39,870 nt of DNA. Origin: a virus. The notes below the pieces were generated by a model. It saw only the letters and a list, made by a program, of their open reading frames with translations. It did not search any database and had not been told where the DNA came from. Shown here piece after piece: positions 7,830 to 14,742 of this stretch (positions are counted from its first letter, which is position 1; each line of letters opens with the position of its first letter). A program made the translations under genes and the position numbers. Where the stretch lies: positions 1 through 39,870 of the IMG/VR virus record IMGVR_UViG_3300020470_000056, one strand, 5' to 3'.

Positions 7830-8544
7830 CACACAGACTATACCCAACGTCTATACACCCACTTGGTTAAGGGAAGTGCCTACTGTGCCTTTCCCTATGA
7901 TACCTATTACACAAGAAGTAGGTGTCCCTGTTATACAATACCCAGGTTGTGTTACTGCCCATGAATCAAACAGAGAGCAACTAAAGAAAGACGACCCAGA
8001 TAAAGTCCAAGTCTTCTGTGATGCAGGAATGCCATCCTTTGACTCTATGGACTACAATCCTGATGAGTTAGAGTATATTGCACCACCTGTAGAAGCACCT
8101 AAGCTTGATCCACCTCCTACACCAGAATTAAATACACCAGAGGTACCACCGATACCTCCTACAGATGAAGAAATAGAATGCCCTGCACCTAATCAACCTA
8201 GAGTAGGTGACTTAACTCAGAATGGTGAAGAAAGAGTTGTAGGTCATGAAGTTAGAGATGGTCAATGTGTGGTATTGTATGAAGATACTACAGCAGTAGA
8301 GAAATTTCTACCAAGCACAAATCAAGTTAGCGTAACAGCAACTATCGCAGTGGTAGCTACAGCATCTGCTGCTGCAACACCATTATTATTGAGAGTTATA
8401 AAACCAGTCATTAAAAAACTCACTACGACCATACAAAAGAAGCTCGGTAAAGAACCACCTAAGTTAAGTCGTAATGAGTTACAGTGTAATAAGTATCGTG
8501 AGAAGAAAGGTCTACCTCCCTTCAAACGTCCTAAGAAAAAATAA
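7804..8544 (+). CDS. proline-rich single-TM protein
   Basis: 246 aa. The N-terminal 130 residues are Pro/Glu-rich (PPVEAPKLDPPPTPELNTPE, then VPPIPPTDEEIECP) with four Cys across the first half. A membrane helix lies at about residues 175-198 (VSVTATIAVVATASAAATPL) and the tail is strongly basic (PVIKKLTTTIQKKLGKEPPK and KKGLPPFKRPKKK). Positive-inside logic puts the tail in the cytoplasm and the Pro-rich part outside, so the latter could span periplasm or thylakoid lumen. Not named. Its TAA abuts the minus-strand stop at 8545 with no spacer. Confidence 0.65.
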   Translation: MEIPQITVNTQTIPNVYTPTWLREVPTVPFPMIPITQEVGVPVIQYPGCVTAHESNREQLKKDDPDKVQVFCDAGMPSFDSMDYNPDELEYIAPPVEAPKLDPPPTPELNTPEVPPIPPTDEEIECPAPNQPRVGDLTQNGEERVVGHEVRDGQCVVLYEDTTAVEKFLPSTNQVSVTATIAVVATASAAATPLLLRVIKPVIKKLTTTIQKKLGKEPPKLSRNELQCNKYREKKGLPPFKRPKKK

Positions 8545-9420
8545 TTACTTATTACCTATAGATACCTCTTTTAATAGCGAAGCATCTTTACTAGGTATAG
8601 AGTGCACGTGTGGTGTAGACTGTAATATCTGTGTGTTTGCTACTACGTCAGAACATATCGCATGATATGGTGACTTTGGATGAAATATAATACCCTTCTG
8701 TGCTAGCTCACCACATTTAGATAATCTTGTGAGCTCGAATTCTAATCTTCTATTGGATACCATCTGTGCACGTAGAGCATTATGACTTTCTGCTGCTTGT
8801 TTACAAAGGTCTTGTGCTTTCCTATCTAGTGGCCAAGATATAGTTGCAGAGAATCCTGCATTCCAGTTATAGTTATCTTTCTGTCCTGTCCTTACGTCTC
8901 TGTAGTAGAGGATTTCTCCTGGATTGTCAGGAATCCCGTCTGGAATAGCATTGCCAGAAGCGTCAGTGTCACCGACGAGGTCAAGCATATTATATACAGG
9001 ATCAGCATACCAACTCTCATAAGGGAACTGCCAAGAAGTACTTCGTGTAACATATGGTGTAAAATTAAGGGTAGGTCCTTGACATACGATACCGTCTCCA
9101 TAACCATTCTGGATATACGGACCTTGTAAAACTTGAATAGCTTGATTGGTGACTGAGCCTGAAGAGTTGGCGATTGGGTTTGCAGTCGCACTGACACCAC
9201 CGACTGTCTCGGCATTCACAGGTGTCGCCATTACTAAGGCAATTACTGGGTAAAGATACTTGTGGTATCTGTTACGCTTTGTATGGTTGTTGTTCTTTGG
9301 ATGATTGTATGATTCTGCAAACCTGGGGCTCTGTAATTCTCCATCATGGAGAAGTTTCCGCCTGGTGTTGCTTGCACCCAGTTTGGTTTGTTTGTCCCAG
9401 AAAGGTCTAAACCAGTCCAT
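8545..9420 (-). CDS. exported protein, last gene of minus-strand trio (start uncertain)
   Basis: From ATG 9420 it is 291 aa, but overlaps the upstream gene (stop at 9243) by 178 bases. The first clear feature is a signal-peptide-like stretch KYLYPVIALVMATPVNA ending at an AxA-type site before ETVGG, about residues 54-70. No ATG, GTG or TTG lies just before it; the next ATG, 9231, falls inside it. The mature part has GDTDASGNAIPDGIPDNPG (acidic, Ca-loop-like), RTGQKDNYNWNAGFSATIS and a C-terminal helix with paired Cys. It resembles conserved cyanophage proteins of unknown role. The upstream sequence could be an extended signal peptide or reflect a frameshift. Confidence 0.65.
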   Translation of the reverse strand: MDWFRPFWDKQTKLGASNTRRKLLHDGELQSPRFAESYNHPKNNNHTKRNRYHKYLYPVIALVMATPVNAETVGGVSATANPIANSSGSVTNQAIQVLQGPYIQNGYGDGIVCQGPTLNFTPYVTRSTSWQFPYESWYADPVYNMLDLVGDTDASGNAIPDGIPDNPGEILYYRDVRTGQKDNYNWNAGFSATISWPLDRKAQDLCKQAAESHNALRAQMVSNRRLEFELTRLSKCGELAQKGIIFHPKSPYHAICSDVVANTQILQSTPHVHSIPSKDASLLKEVSIGNK

Positions 9421-9686
9421 GTCGAAGTCACTCCGTTAATAGTATTTGTGGTAGAGTCTAAACTACCAGGTAAGATTGTGCCATTGTCTTGGGGTCTTAC
9501 GTTGTGCCCACTGATACTGTAGGTATAGCCTGAGTTATAATCATAGCTGTTGATTGTCTCAACCGTCTCAGAAGTCGTCTCAGTGTGAGACGTCATCTGT
9601 CCTTGTTGGAAGTTTGGTACGACAGGCACTGCTTGTGCAGCACTGCTACACAGAAGTAACATGCCTATCGCTACCTTCTTCAACAT
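9243..9686 (-). CDS. Sec-exported hypothetical protein
   Basis: 147 aa with a textbook signal peptide MLKKVAIGMLLLCSSAAQA followed by VPVVPNF. The mature part is Ser/Thr/Asn-rich, with few charges and likely beta structure (TETTSETVETINSYDYNSGY, then TYSISGHNVRP). It starts 2 bases after the stop of the gene at 9689-10195, so the two are one transcript. Composition is that of an extracellular, adhesive or fibre-forming protein; no catalytic motif is seen. Not recognised by name. Confidence 0.7.
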   Translation of the reverse strand: MLKKVAIGMLLLCSSAAQAVPVVPNFQQGQMTSHTETTSETVETINSYDYNSGYTYSISGHNVRPQDNGTILPGSLDSTTNTINGVTSTWTGLDLSGTNKPNWVQATPGGNFSMMENYRAPGLQNHTIIQRTTTIQSVTDTTSIFTQ

Positions 9687-9688
9687 TA

Positions 9689-10195
9689 CTATCTAAAACT
9701 GAATTCGCTACTAAATTGTCCTACAGCTACTGTGCCTGCTCCACCAGCTGTCACTGTGATAGTGCCTGATGAGTCAATAGTACCTGCTAAGTTACTTACG
9801 GTTCCTGCAGCAGTACTTGTTTGGTCACTAAAGTTACTGACAGCACCTACTGTGGGTGCATTTGAACTTAGAGCATCACCTTGGGTGAATGACTGAGCAA
9901 AGCTGAAACTTTCCCCTGCTGTTGCTACTGATGCTGACAGTGTTGGAATCGAGCCAACACCTGACGCTATTGTCAAAGCTCCTACGGATGAAGTCGCACT
10001 ACCACCCTCAGGTGTATACGTAGTGGTAACGTTGTTACCTGACACAGCATATGATGTGCCTATACGTTGTACCTGTGTGGCGGGAGCATTCACTGTTAAC
10101 TGCACACTACTTTGAAGTTTATGTGTGATATCAGCTCTTGCTGCCAACGGACTTAGCAATCCAATCATACCGAAAAAGACGAATGCTTTTTTCAT
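9689..10195 (-). CDS. Sec-exported Ser/Thr/Gly-rich protein, first gene of minus-strand trio
   Basis: I chose ATG 10195, giving 168 aa, because it creates a clean signal peptide MKKAFVFFGMIGLLSPLAARA with cleavage before DITHKLQ; an in-frame upstream ATG at 10261 would bury it. The mature region is almost free of Lys, Cys and aromatics and is rich in Ala/Ser/Thr/Gly/Val (for example GTIDSSGTITVTAGGAGTVA), predicting an all-beta extracellular or periplasmic protein ending in FSFR. An aromatic C terminus is reminiscent of outer-membrane proteins. It is divergent from hsp20, so its promoter lies in 10196-10300. Function unknown. Confidence 0.72.
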   Translation of the reverse strand: MKKAFVFFGMIGLLSPLAARADITHKLQSSVQLTVNAPATQVQRIGTSYAVSGNNVTTTYTPEGGSATSSVGALTIASGVGSIPTLSASVATAGESFSFAQSFTQGDALSSNAPTVGAVSNFSDQTSTAAGTVSNLAGTIDSSGTITVTAGGAGTVAVGQFSSEFSFR

Positions 10196-10302
10196 TTTGG
10201 GTTTACCAAAGATTATCCTAAGCCTATTTAGCCAATTTATTATTACGGATTTCTGTAACAATAGGTACGGTTAGTGCTATTGTCAGTTATATTCCTTAAT
10301 GG

Positions 10303-10331
10303 TTAAATAGTAGTGTCGCCTTCGGGGACAC
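10303..10331 (+). promoter_or_regulatory. late-type promoter (TTAAATA) with 5' hairpin, hsp20
   Basis: TTAAATA at 10303-10309 resembles the T4 late -10 element TATAAATA. It runs into a stem-loop at 10313-10331: GTGTC pairs with GACAC and CC with GG, around a UUC(G) loop with one unpaired G. The 12-base string TAAATAGTAGTG recurs at 31207-31218, again followed by a GTG..CAC stem. It would place a hairpin at the 5' end of the hsp20 mRNA. Confidence 0.45.
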
Positions 10332-10357
10332 AATTAACTCGCTTACTAAGGAGAACT

Positions 10358-10792
10358 ATGACACTATCAAGGTATACGTCCAAAGACTTGGACAAAATTT
10401 TCGATGCTGTTTCTACATACAGCGTCGGTTACGATGACTTATTTAATAGGATGCTATCCTATGGACAGGTCACACCACAGTATCCACCATATAACGTGGT
10501 AAAGGAATCGGATACGAGATGGAGAATTGAGATGGCACTAGCAGGATGGAGCAGAGACGACCTAGAAATCAGCACAGAAACAAATGTCCTATGCGTCAAG
10601 TCAAAAGCAGACAAGGACAGTGATGATGATTACATCCACAGGGGTGTAGCAAAGCGGTCATTCGCTAGAAGTTTCAACATCTCAGAAGACGTAGAGGTCG
10701 GAGACATTTCGTATAAGGATGGACTACTCGCCATTCACTTGACAAAGATAGTCCCAGAAAAACAGAAACGTAAGGTATATCAGATATCTTAA
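10358..10792 (+). CDS. hsp20: small heat-shock protein Hsp20 family
   Basis: 144 aa from ATG 10358, preceded by AAGGAG 7 bases upstream; an earlier in-frame ATG at 10313 lies in the leader hairpin and lacks such a site. The alpha-crystallin domain spans about residues 40-135: YNVVKESDTRWRIEMALAGW, then SRDDLEIS, and the conserved G-x-L of KDGLLAIHL. Hsp20 proteins hold unfolding proteins as oligomers; hsp20 is a hallmark gene of cyanophage myoviruses, possibly helping virion assembly or protecting photosystems. Its own terminator follows immediately. The TAAATA-type promoter suggests late expression. Confidence 0.9.
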   Translation: MTLSRYTSKDLDKIFDAVSTYSVGYDDLFNRMLSYGQVTPQYPPYNVVKESDTRWRIEMALAGWSRDDLEISTETNVLCVKSKADKDSDDDYIHRGVAKRSFARSFNISEDVEVGDISYKDGLLAIHLTKIVPEKQKRKVYQIS

Positions 10793-10800
10793 TCATTCAA

Positions 10801-10822
10801 CCCCCTTCACAGGGGGTTTTTT
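10801..10822 (+). terminator. Rho-independent terminator after hsp20
   Basis: CCCCCT at 10801-10806 pairs with AGGGGG at 10811-10816 around a TCAC loop, followed by six T. This is a strong intrinsic terminator eight bases after the hsp20 stop. It separates hsp20 from the tRNA cluster. Confidence 0.92.
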
Positions 10823-10851
10823 AGTGCTATGATTCATGAGTCGAAAGGCAA

Positions 10852-10923
10852 GGGACTGTCGCATATTGGTTAATGCGCTCTGCTTATAACGGAGTCAAGA
10901 GGGTTCAATTCCCTCCAGTCCTA
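10852..10923 (+). tRNA. tRNA-Ile (anticodon TAT)
   Basis: A complete 72-nt cloverleaf: acceptor GGGACTG/CAGTCCT (first pair G-U), D stem GCAT/ATGC, anticodon stem CTCTG/CGGAG with loop CTTATAA, 4-nt variable loop, T arm GAGGG/CCCTC with TTCAATT, discriminator A. Anticodon TAT reads AUA, which bacteria normally read with a modified CAT anticodon. CCA is not encoded. Confidence 0.88.
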
Positions 10924-10927
10924 CCTT

Positions 10928-11001
10928 GACTCAGTAGCTCAGTGGACAAGAGCATCGCTCTTCTAAAGCGTTGGTCGTAGGTTCGAATCCTACCTGAGTC
11001 G
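10928..11001 (+). tRNA. tRNA-Arg (anticodon TCT)
   Basis: A complete 74-nt cloverleaf with perfect 7-bp acceptor GACTCAG/CTGAGTC, D stem GCTC/GAGC, loop CTTCTAA giving TCT (AGA codons), 5-nt variable loop, T arm GTAGG/CCTAC with TTCGAAT, discriminator G. The outermost anticodon-stem pair is a T-T mismatch. CCA is not encoded. It lies 4 bases after tRNA-Ile. Confidence 0.93.
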
Positions 11002-11005
11002 CCTC

Positions 11006-11079
11006 GGGAGTGTAGCCCAATCGGCAGAGGCAGCAGACTTAAAATCTGCACAGTGTGGGTTCGAGTCCCACCACTCCTA
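11006..11079 (+). tRNA. tRNA-Leu (anticodon TAA), short variable loop
   Basis: A 74-nt cloverleaf: acceptor GGGAGTG/CACTCCT (first pair G-U), D stem GCC/GGC, anticodon stem GCAGA/TCTGC with loop CTTAAAA (anticodon TAA, UUA codons), T arm GTGGG/CCCAC with TTCGAGT, discriminator A. The variable loop is only 5 nt, whereas bacterial tRNA-Leu normally has a long variable arm. Confidence 0.88.
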
Positions 11080-11087
11080 TATAAATT

Positions 11088-11222
11088 ATGAAATATCTTA
11101 TCCATCCTCTGACCGTATGTAATCTAATTATCGTAGGGTCTCTTGTCTTCATCGAGGCATTACATATTAATTATCATAGGGGGTTGACACAATGCGAAGA
11201 TGCTGTTAATATATTAGAGTAA
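11088..11222 (+). CDS. small membrane peptide (44 aa)
   Basis: Begins at an ATG 8 bases after tRNA-Leu: MKYLIHPLTVCNLIIVGSLV continues FIEALHINYHRG and ends in DAVNILE. Residues about 8-24 form one hydrophobic helix, so it is likely a single-pass membrane peptide with the charged tail outside the bilayer. Not recognised. A strong sigma70-type promoter (11184-11212) is embedded in its last 40 bases, so the RNA gene that follows starts essentially at its stop codon. Its own ribosome site is weak; it may be read from the tRNA transcript. Confidence 0.5.
   Translation: MKYLIHPLTVCNLIIVGSLVFIEALHINYHRGLTQCEDAVNILE
11184..11212 (+). promoter_or_regulatory. sigma70-type promoter of the structured RNA
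   Basis: TTGACA at 11184-11189, a 17-base spacer and TAATAT at 11207-11212. It predicts a transcript beginning near 11219, at the first helix of the structured RNA at 11224. Confidence 0.75.
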
Positions 11223-11437
11223 GGACGCTTACGTCGGGTGTGACTGAATAAACTTACTGGCATATAGCTGGTTAAGGTGATGAGACACAGGTGGTGCTGC
11301 TGTCCGCAGGGGCAGAACCGATGACCAATCGGGTCTCAGGCAGAGAAGTAATTCTAAACTGTAGAAATGCCCTTCTCTTGTTGGTATACAGGAATCCAAC
11401 CACCCTCTTTTATTATACCTATATAATGATAAATTGA
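11219..11437 (+). ncRNA. candidate structured non-coding RNA
   Basis: About 220 bases with no convincing ORF, bounded by a promoter (11184-11212) and a terminator (11438-11464). Hand folding shows many helices. GACG/CGTC at 11224-11235 has a CTTA loop. TGAGAC 11281-11286 pairs with GTCTCA 11333-11338, enclosing CTGC/GCAG (11297-11300 with 11312-11315) and CCGAT/ATCGG (11318-11332), the last stacked directly on the outer stem. AGAGAAG 11342-11348 pairs with CTTCTCT 11372-11378, enclosing TTCTA/TAGAA (11352-11366). GTTGG/CCAAC lies at 11380-11400. No known family was recognised. T4 also carries stable RNAs of unknown role beside its tRNAs. Confidence 0.6.
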
Positions 11438-11464
11438 AGAGACCGCAGAGGTCTCTTTTTCTTT
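11438..11464 (+). terminator. Rho-independent terminator
   Basis: AGAGACC at 11438-11444 pairs with GGTCTCT at 11450-11456 around GCAGA, with a T-rich tail to 11464. It ends the RNA unit nine bases before the next gene. Confidence 0.88.
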
Positions 11465-11472
11465 GGAGAATT

Positions 11473-11715
11473 ATGAATCTTTATGTAAATTTTTGTCCAC
11501 CATATACTAAGCGGAGTGATACTGTAACCCTAGATGTCCCGACTGAAATGACGGATGTCTTTATGCAGTATGTCCACATCCTTGCAGACGAAAAGAATGT
11601 ATCTGCTAGGAAAGCCTTTAAAGATTTGGCGACAACAACCTTTGACAATTTAATGGAGACCGATTATGGCCATAAAAATAGCAAGAATGCAAAGCGGGGA
11701 AGACGTAATCGCTGA
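11473..11715 (+). CDS. hypothetical protein upstream of gp43 (80 aa)
   Basis: I chose ATG 11473 because TTGGAG precedes it and the upstream in-frame start lies inside the terminator. 80 aa with VTLDVPTEMTDVFMQYVHIL and a helix DEKNVSARKAFKDLATTTFD, ending very basic (KNSKNAKRGRRNR). A nucleic-acid-binding role is conceivable from the tail. It overlaps the next gene by 50 bases. Not recognised by name. Confidence 0.6.
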   Translation: MNLYVNFCPPYTKRSDTVTLDVPTEMTDVFMQYVHILADEKNVSARKAFKDLATTTFDNLMETDYGHKNSKNAKRGRRNR

Positions 11716-12079
11716 TATCAAGGAGATTCGTGAGAGTCCTGAGTCTACAAAGGCACTAGCATATGAGTTTGGTGAAGCATTCAGTATCCAAATCATGCAG
11801 AATCCTGAGGACTATTTCCAAGAGGAAGGTAAAGACCCTATTGAATCTCTACAAGATATGCAAATACAATTCTTCCCATGGTCTCCCTTGACTAAAGGAA
11901 GAAATCTTGTTACACTATTATCTGTGGTCGCAATTTCTGACGCACATGATAGAGTCATGCAAGGATACCAAGAAGTCCTTGAGAAATTTAAGAAACTAAA
12001 AACTGACGATGCTAAAATTGATTATTCTCAAACACCACCCGCAGACCTACTTGTTGGGGAAAGTGCAGGAGATGGATGA
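11666..12079 (+). CDS. conserved cyanophage hypothetical, possible Sm-like fold
   Basis: 137 aa. The N terminus IKIARMQSGEDVIADIKEI, followed by a strand block (KALAYEFGEAFSIQI) and a later FFPWSPLT, resembles the strand order of phage proteins I have seen described as LSm-like. The C-terminal half is helical and charged. Soluble, probably RNA- or DNA-associated if the fold guess is right. It lies two genes before DNA polymerase in a chain of overlapping starts, so it is probably expressed with the replication genes. Confidence 0.6.
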   Translation: MAIKIARMQSGEDVIADIKEIRESPESTKALAYEFGEAFSIQIMQNPEDYFQEEGKDPIESLQDMQIQFFPWSPLTKGRNLVTLLSVVAISDAHDRVMQGYQEVLEKFKKLKTDDAKIDYSQTPPADLLVGESAGDG

Positions 12080-12254
12080 GGAGCCTAGCATCTTGCTAGA
12101 AGATTGTTTTCAAGTGGATAGAGACGCTGAGTTAGTCCCCTATCCCCTTCACACTGACCAGAGGTATGTGTTTCTAAACACTACTGATGTCATGTCTATC
12201 CTTGACCCTACACAGGTTATAGTAAAAAAATATAAAAAACTTGTTGATGAGTAA
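12072..12254 (+). CDS. small conserved hypothetical protein upstream of gp43
   Basis: 60 aa from ATG 12072, preceded by GCAGGAG. The sequence (SILLEDCFQVDRDAELVPYP, then TDQRYVFLNTTDVMSILDPT) is acidic, with a strand-rich middle and a basic end KKYKKLVDE. It may be related to the preceding Sm-like candidate, since both combine a short beta region with DP and SILDP-type turns, but similarity is weak. It overlaps both neighbours by 8 bases, so it is translationally coupled to the polymerase. Confidence 0.6.
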   Translation: MDEEPSILLEDCFQVDRDAELVPYPLHTDQRYVFLNTTDVMSILDPTQVIVKKYKKLVDE

Positions 12255-14742
12255 GTTTTATACCAATCTAGTTTTATTGGGTGATGACATTCTTTATCGT
12301 GGATATGAGCATGGTCAACGTGTGCAGTATCGCGATAGGTCATCACCTGTTTTGTTTTTTGTGCCACAGGCACAGACTAAAGACACAAAGTTTAGGACTC
12401 TAGATGGACGTCGTGCTTACAAGAAGCAATTCAGTGGGGCACGTGAAGCAAGAGAAGTCTTAAAACAATACGAGAATACTGATGGACTAGAGGTGCATGG
12501 GTATGAGCGTTTTGTATATCAACATATCAATCAACAGTTTCCTAACGACATTGATTATGACATGTCCATGATGAAAATCTATACGATTGACATCGAGGTT
12601 GCATGTGAGAATGGTTTCCCTGATGTGGAAGCATCTGCTGAGGAAATGTTGTGCCTTACTATTAAAGACTTCAATACCAAGAAGATTATTACTTGGGGCA
12701 CAAGGGAGTTTACTCCTCCCGAAGGTGTAGAGTATCGTGTCTTCTGGACAGAGCAGGAAATGTTGCAAGACTTCCACAAGTGGTGGTCTGATAACACTCC
12801 TGACATCATCACTGGTTGGAATAATAACCTGTATGACATTCCATATATCTGTAGACGCATTGAGCGTGTGCTAGGTGAGAAGTGGAAGAAGTCTTTGTCC
12901 CCTTGGAATAGGGTTATCGACAGAGAGTTTGTTGTGCAAGGTAGAAAACAGATTGCCTATGACCTAGTAGGTATTTCTATTCTTGATTACCTAGACCTCT
13001 ATAAGAAGTTTACATATACAAACCAAGAATCTTATCGCCTAGACCATATCGCTATGGTTGAATTGGATGACAAGAAACTTGACCATAGTGATTATGAAAA
13101 CTTCAAAGACTTCTATACGTCAGACTGGCAACGCTTCGTGGAATACAACATCCATGACGTGAATCTGGTTGACAAACTAGAAGACAAGATGAAACTCATT
13201 GAGTTGGCAGTTACTATGGCATTCGATGCCAAAGTAAACTTCGAGGATGTATATTCTCAAGTCCGTATGTGGGATACTCTTATATACAATGACTTGAAGA
13301 AGAGAAACATTGTCGTGCCACCTCGTCAGTCAACTAAGAAAGATGAAAAGTATGCAGGAGCGTATGTTAAAGAGCCTCAGCCAGGTATGTACGATTGGGT
13401 TGTTAGTTTTGACCTTAACTCTCTATATCCTCATCTCATCATGCAATACAACATCTCACCAGAAACCTTAGTTGATGAGCGTCACCCTACAGTTACTGTA
13501 GATAAACTGCTCAATCAAGAAGTAGATATTGATGGTGACTATGCTGTCTGTGCCAATGGTGCACAGTATCGTAGAGACATTCATGGTTTCCTACCAGAGA
13601 TTATGCAGAGAATCTACGATGAAAGGACTATCTACAAGAAACGAATGCTTGCCTCCAAGCAGGAGTATGAGAAGTCCCCAACCGATAAACTGAGGAGAGA
13701 TATCTCTAAGTTTAATAACATTCAAATGGCAAGGAAGATTCAACTCAACTCTGCCTATGGTGCTATCGGTAACCAATACTTTAGGTATTACAATCTTGCC
13801 AACGCTGAGGCAATCACATTGTCTGGTCAGGTATCTATCCGATGGATAGAAAATAAGATGAATACTTATCTTAATAAACTACTAAAGACAGATGATTATG
13901 ATTACGTTATTGCTTCTGATACTGATAGTATCTACCTCAACTTGGGTCCTCTGGTTGAAGCTGTATACAAGGAGCGAGAGAAGGATGGTGAGAGCATTGT
14001 GCGGTTCCTTGACAAGGTGTGTCAGGTGGAATTTGAAAAGTATATTGAGAGTTCTTACCAAGAGTTGTCCTCCTATGTAAATGCTTATGCTCAGAAGATG
14101 GTAATGAAAAGAGAAAACATTGCCAACAAGGGTATCTGGACTGCTAAGAAACGTTACATTCTAAATGTGTGGAATAGCGAAGGTGTCCAGTATGCTGAGC
14201 CTAAACTAAAGATGATGGGCATTGAAGCAGTCAAGTCATCAACTCCTGCTCCGTGTCGAAGTGCTATTAAAGAGGCACTAAATGTCATCATGTCAGGAAA
14301 TGAGTCCGATGTGCAGGATTACATTGATAAATTTAGACAGAGGTTTGAATCAATGACACCTGAGGAAATAGCATTCCCTCGTGGTTGTAATAACATTGCA
14401 AAGAATTCATCCCCTGCTACAATATATGGTAAAGGATGTCCCATGCACGTGCGTGGTGCTCTACTGTATAACTATTGGGTCAAGAAGAAGAAGTTGACAC
14501 ACAAGTATCCTCTCATCCAAGAAGGTGAGAAGGTAAAGTATGTCATGCTTAACACCCCCAATAAAATCAATGAGAATGTAGTCTCATTCTTTCAAACATT
14601 ACCACCTGAGTTGGGTTTGAATGGAAGTATTGATTATGACTTACAATTCAATAAAAGTTTCCTTCAACCGTTGCAAGTAATACTTGACACTCTTGGATGG
14701 GACGCAGAAAAAACCAACACATTGGAGGCACTATGGAGCTAG
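12247..14742 (+). CDS. 43: DNA polymerase, family B (T4 gp43)
   Basis: 831 aa from ATG 12247, the first ATG of the frame. All key motifs are present. Exo I is IDIEVA with D114 and E116; Exo II ITGWNNNLYDIPY; Exo III YNIHDVNLVDKL. Pol A is DLNSLYPHL with D389, Pol B KIQLNSAYGAIGN, Pol C SDTDSIY with D558/D560, then KKRYILNV. The enzyme therefore has both 3'-5' proofreading and polymerase activity and is the replicative polymerase working with clamp, helicase gp41 and primase gp61. It is one uninterrupted gene, about 65 residues shorter than T4 gp43 (898). No intein or homing insertion is seen. Confidence 0.97.
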   Translation: MSKFYTNLVLLGDDILYRGYEHGQRVQYRDRSSPVLFFVPQAQTKDTKFRTLDGRRAYKKQFSGAREAREVLKQYENTDGLEVHGYERFVYQHINQQFPNDIDYDMSMMKIYTIDIEVACENGFPDVEASAEEMLCLTIKDFNTKKIITWGTREFTPPEGVEYRVFWTEQEMLQDFHKWWSDNTPDIITGWNNNLYDIPYICRRIERVLGEKWKKSLSPWNRVIDREFVVQGRKQIAYDLVGISILDYLDLYKKFTYTNQESYRLDHIAMVELDDKKLDHSDYENFKDFYTSDWQRFVEYNIHDVNLVDKLEDKMKLIELAVTMAFDAKVNFEDVYSQVRMWDTLIYNDLKKRNIVVPPRQSTKKDEKYAGAYVKEPQPGMYDWVVSFDLNSLYPHLIMQYNISPETLVDERHPTVTVDKLLNQEVDIDGDYAVCANGAQYRRDIHGFLPEIMQRIYDERTIYKKRMLASKQEYEKSPTDKLRRDISKFNNIQMARKIQLNSAYGAIGNQYFRYYNLANAEAITLSGQVSIRWIENKMNTYLNKLLKTDDYDYVIASDTDSIYLNLGPLVEAVYKEREKDGESIVRFLDKVCQVEFEKYIESSYQELSSYVNAYAQKMVMKRENIANKGIWTAKKRYILNVWNSEGVQYAEPKLKMMGIEAVKSSTPAPCRSAIKEALNVIMSGNESDVQDYIDKFRQRFESMTPEEIAFPRGCNNIAKNSSPATIYGKGCPMHVRGALLYNYWVKKKKLTHKYPLIQEGEKVKYVMLNTPNKINENVVSFFQTLPPELGLNGSIDYDLQFNKSFLQPLQVILDTLGWDAEKTNTLEALWS

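Noticed and set aside
11080-11087. TATAAATT as a late promoter for the 44-aa peptide
   Set aside because: It directly abuts the ATG, so transcription would begin inside the gene; probably AT-rich spacer after tRNA-Leu.
10905-11105. minus-strand ORF over the tRNA cluster
   Set aside because: It lies over three complete tRNA cloverleafs, which explain the sequence constraint; a typical artefact of tRNA regions.
12487-12860. minus-strand ORFs over the exonuclease domain of gp43
   Set aside because: The + strand has the exo I motif and intact polymerase; the minus frames show no domain or ribosome site.
12247-14742. intein or homing endonuclease in gp43
   Set aside because: Polymerase motifs A, B and C are contiguous with normal spacing; no LAGLIDADG, GIY-YIG or HNH insertion.
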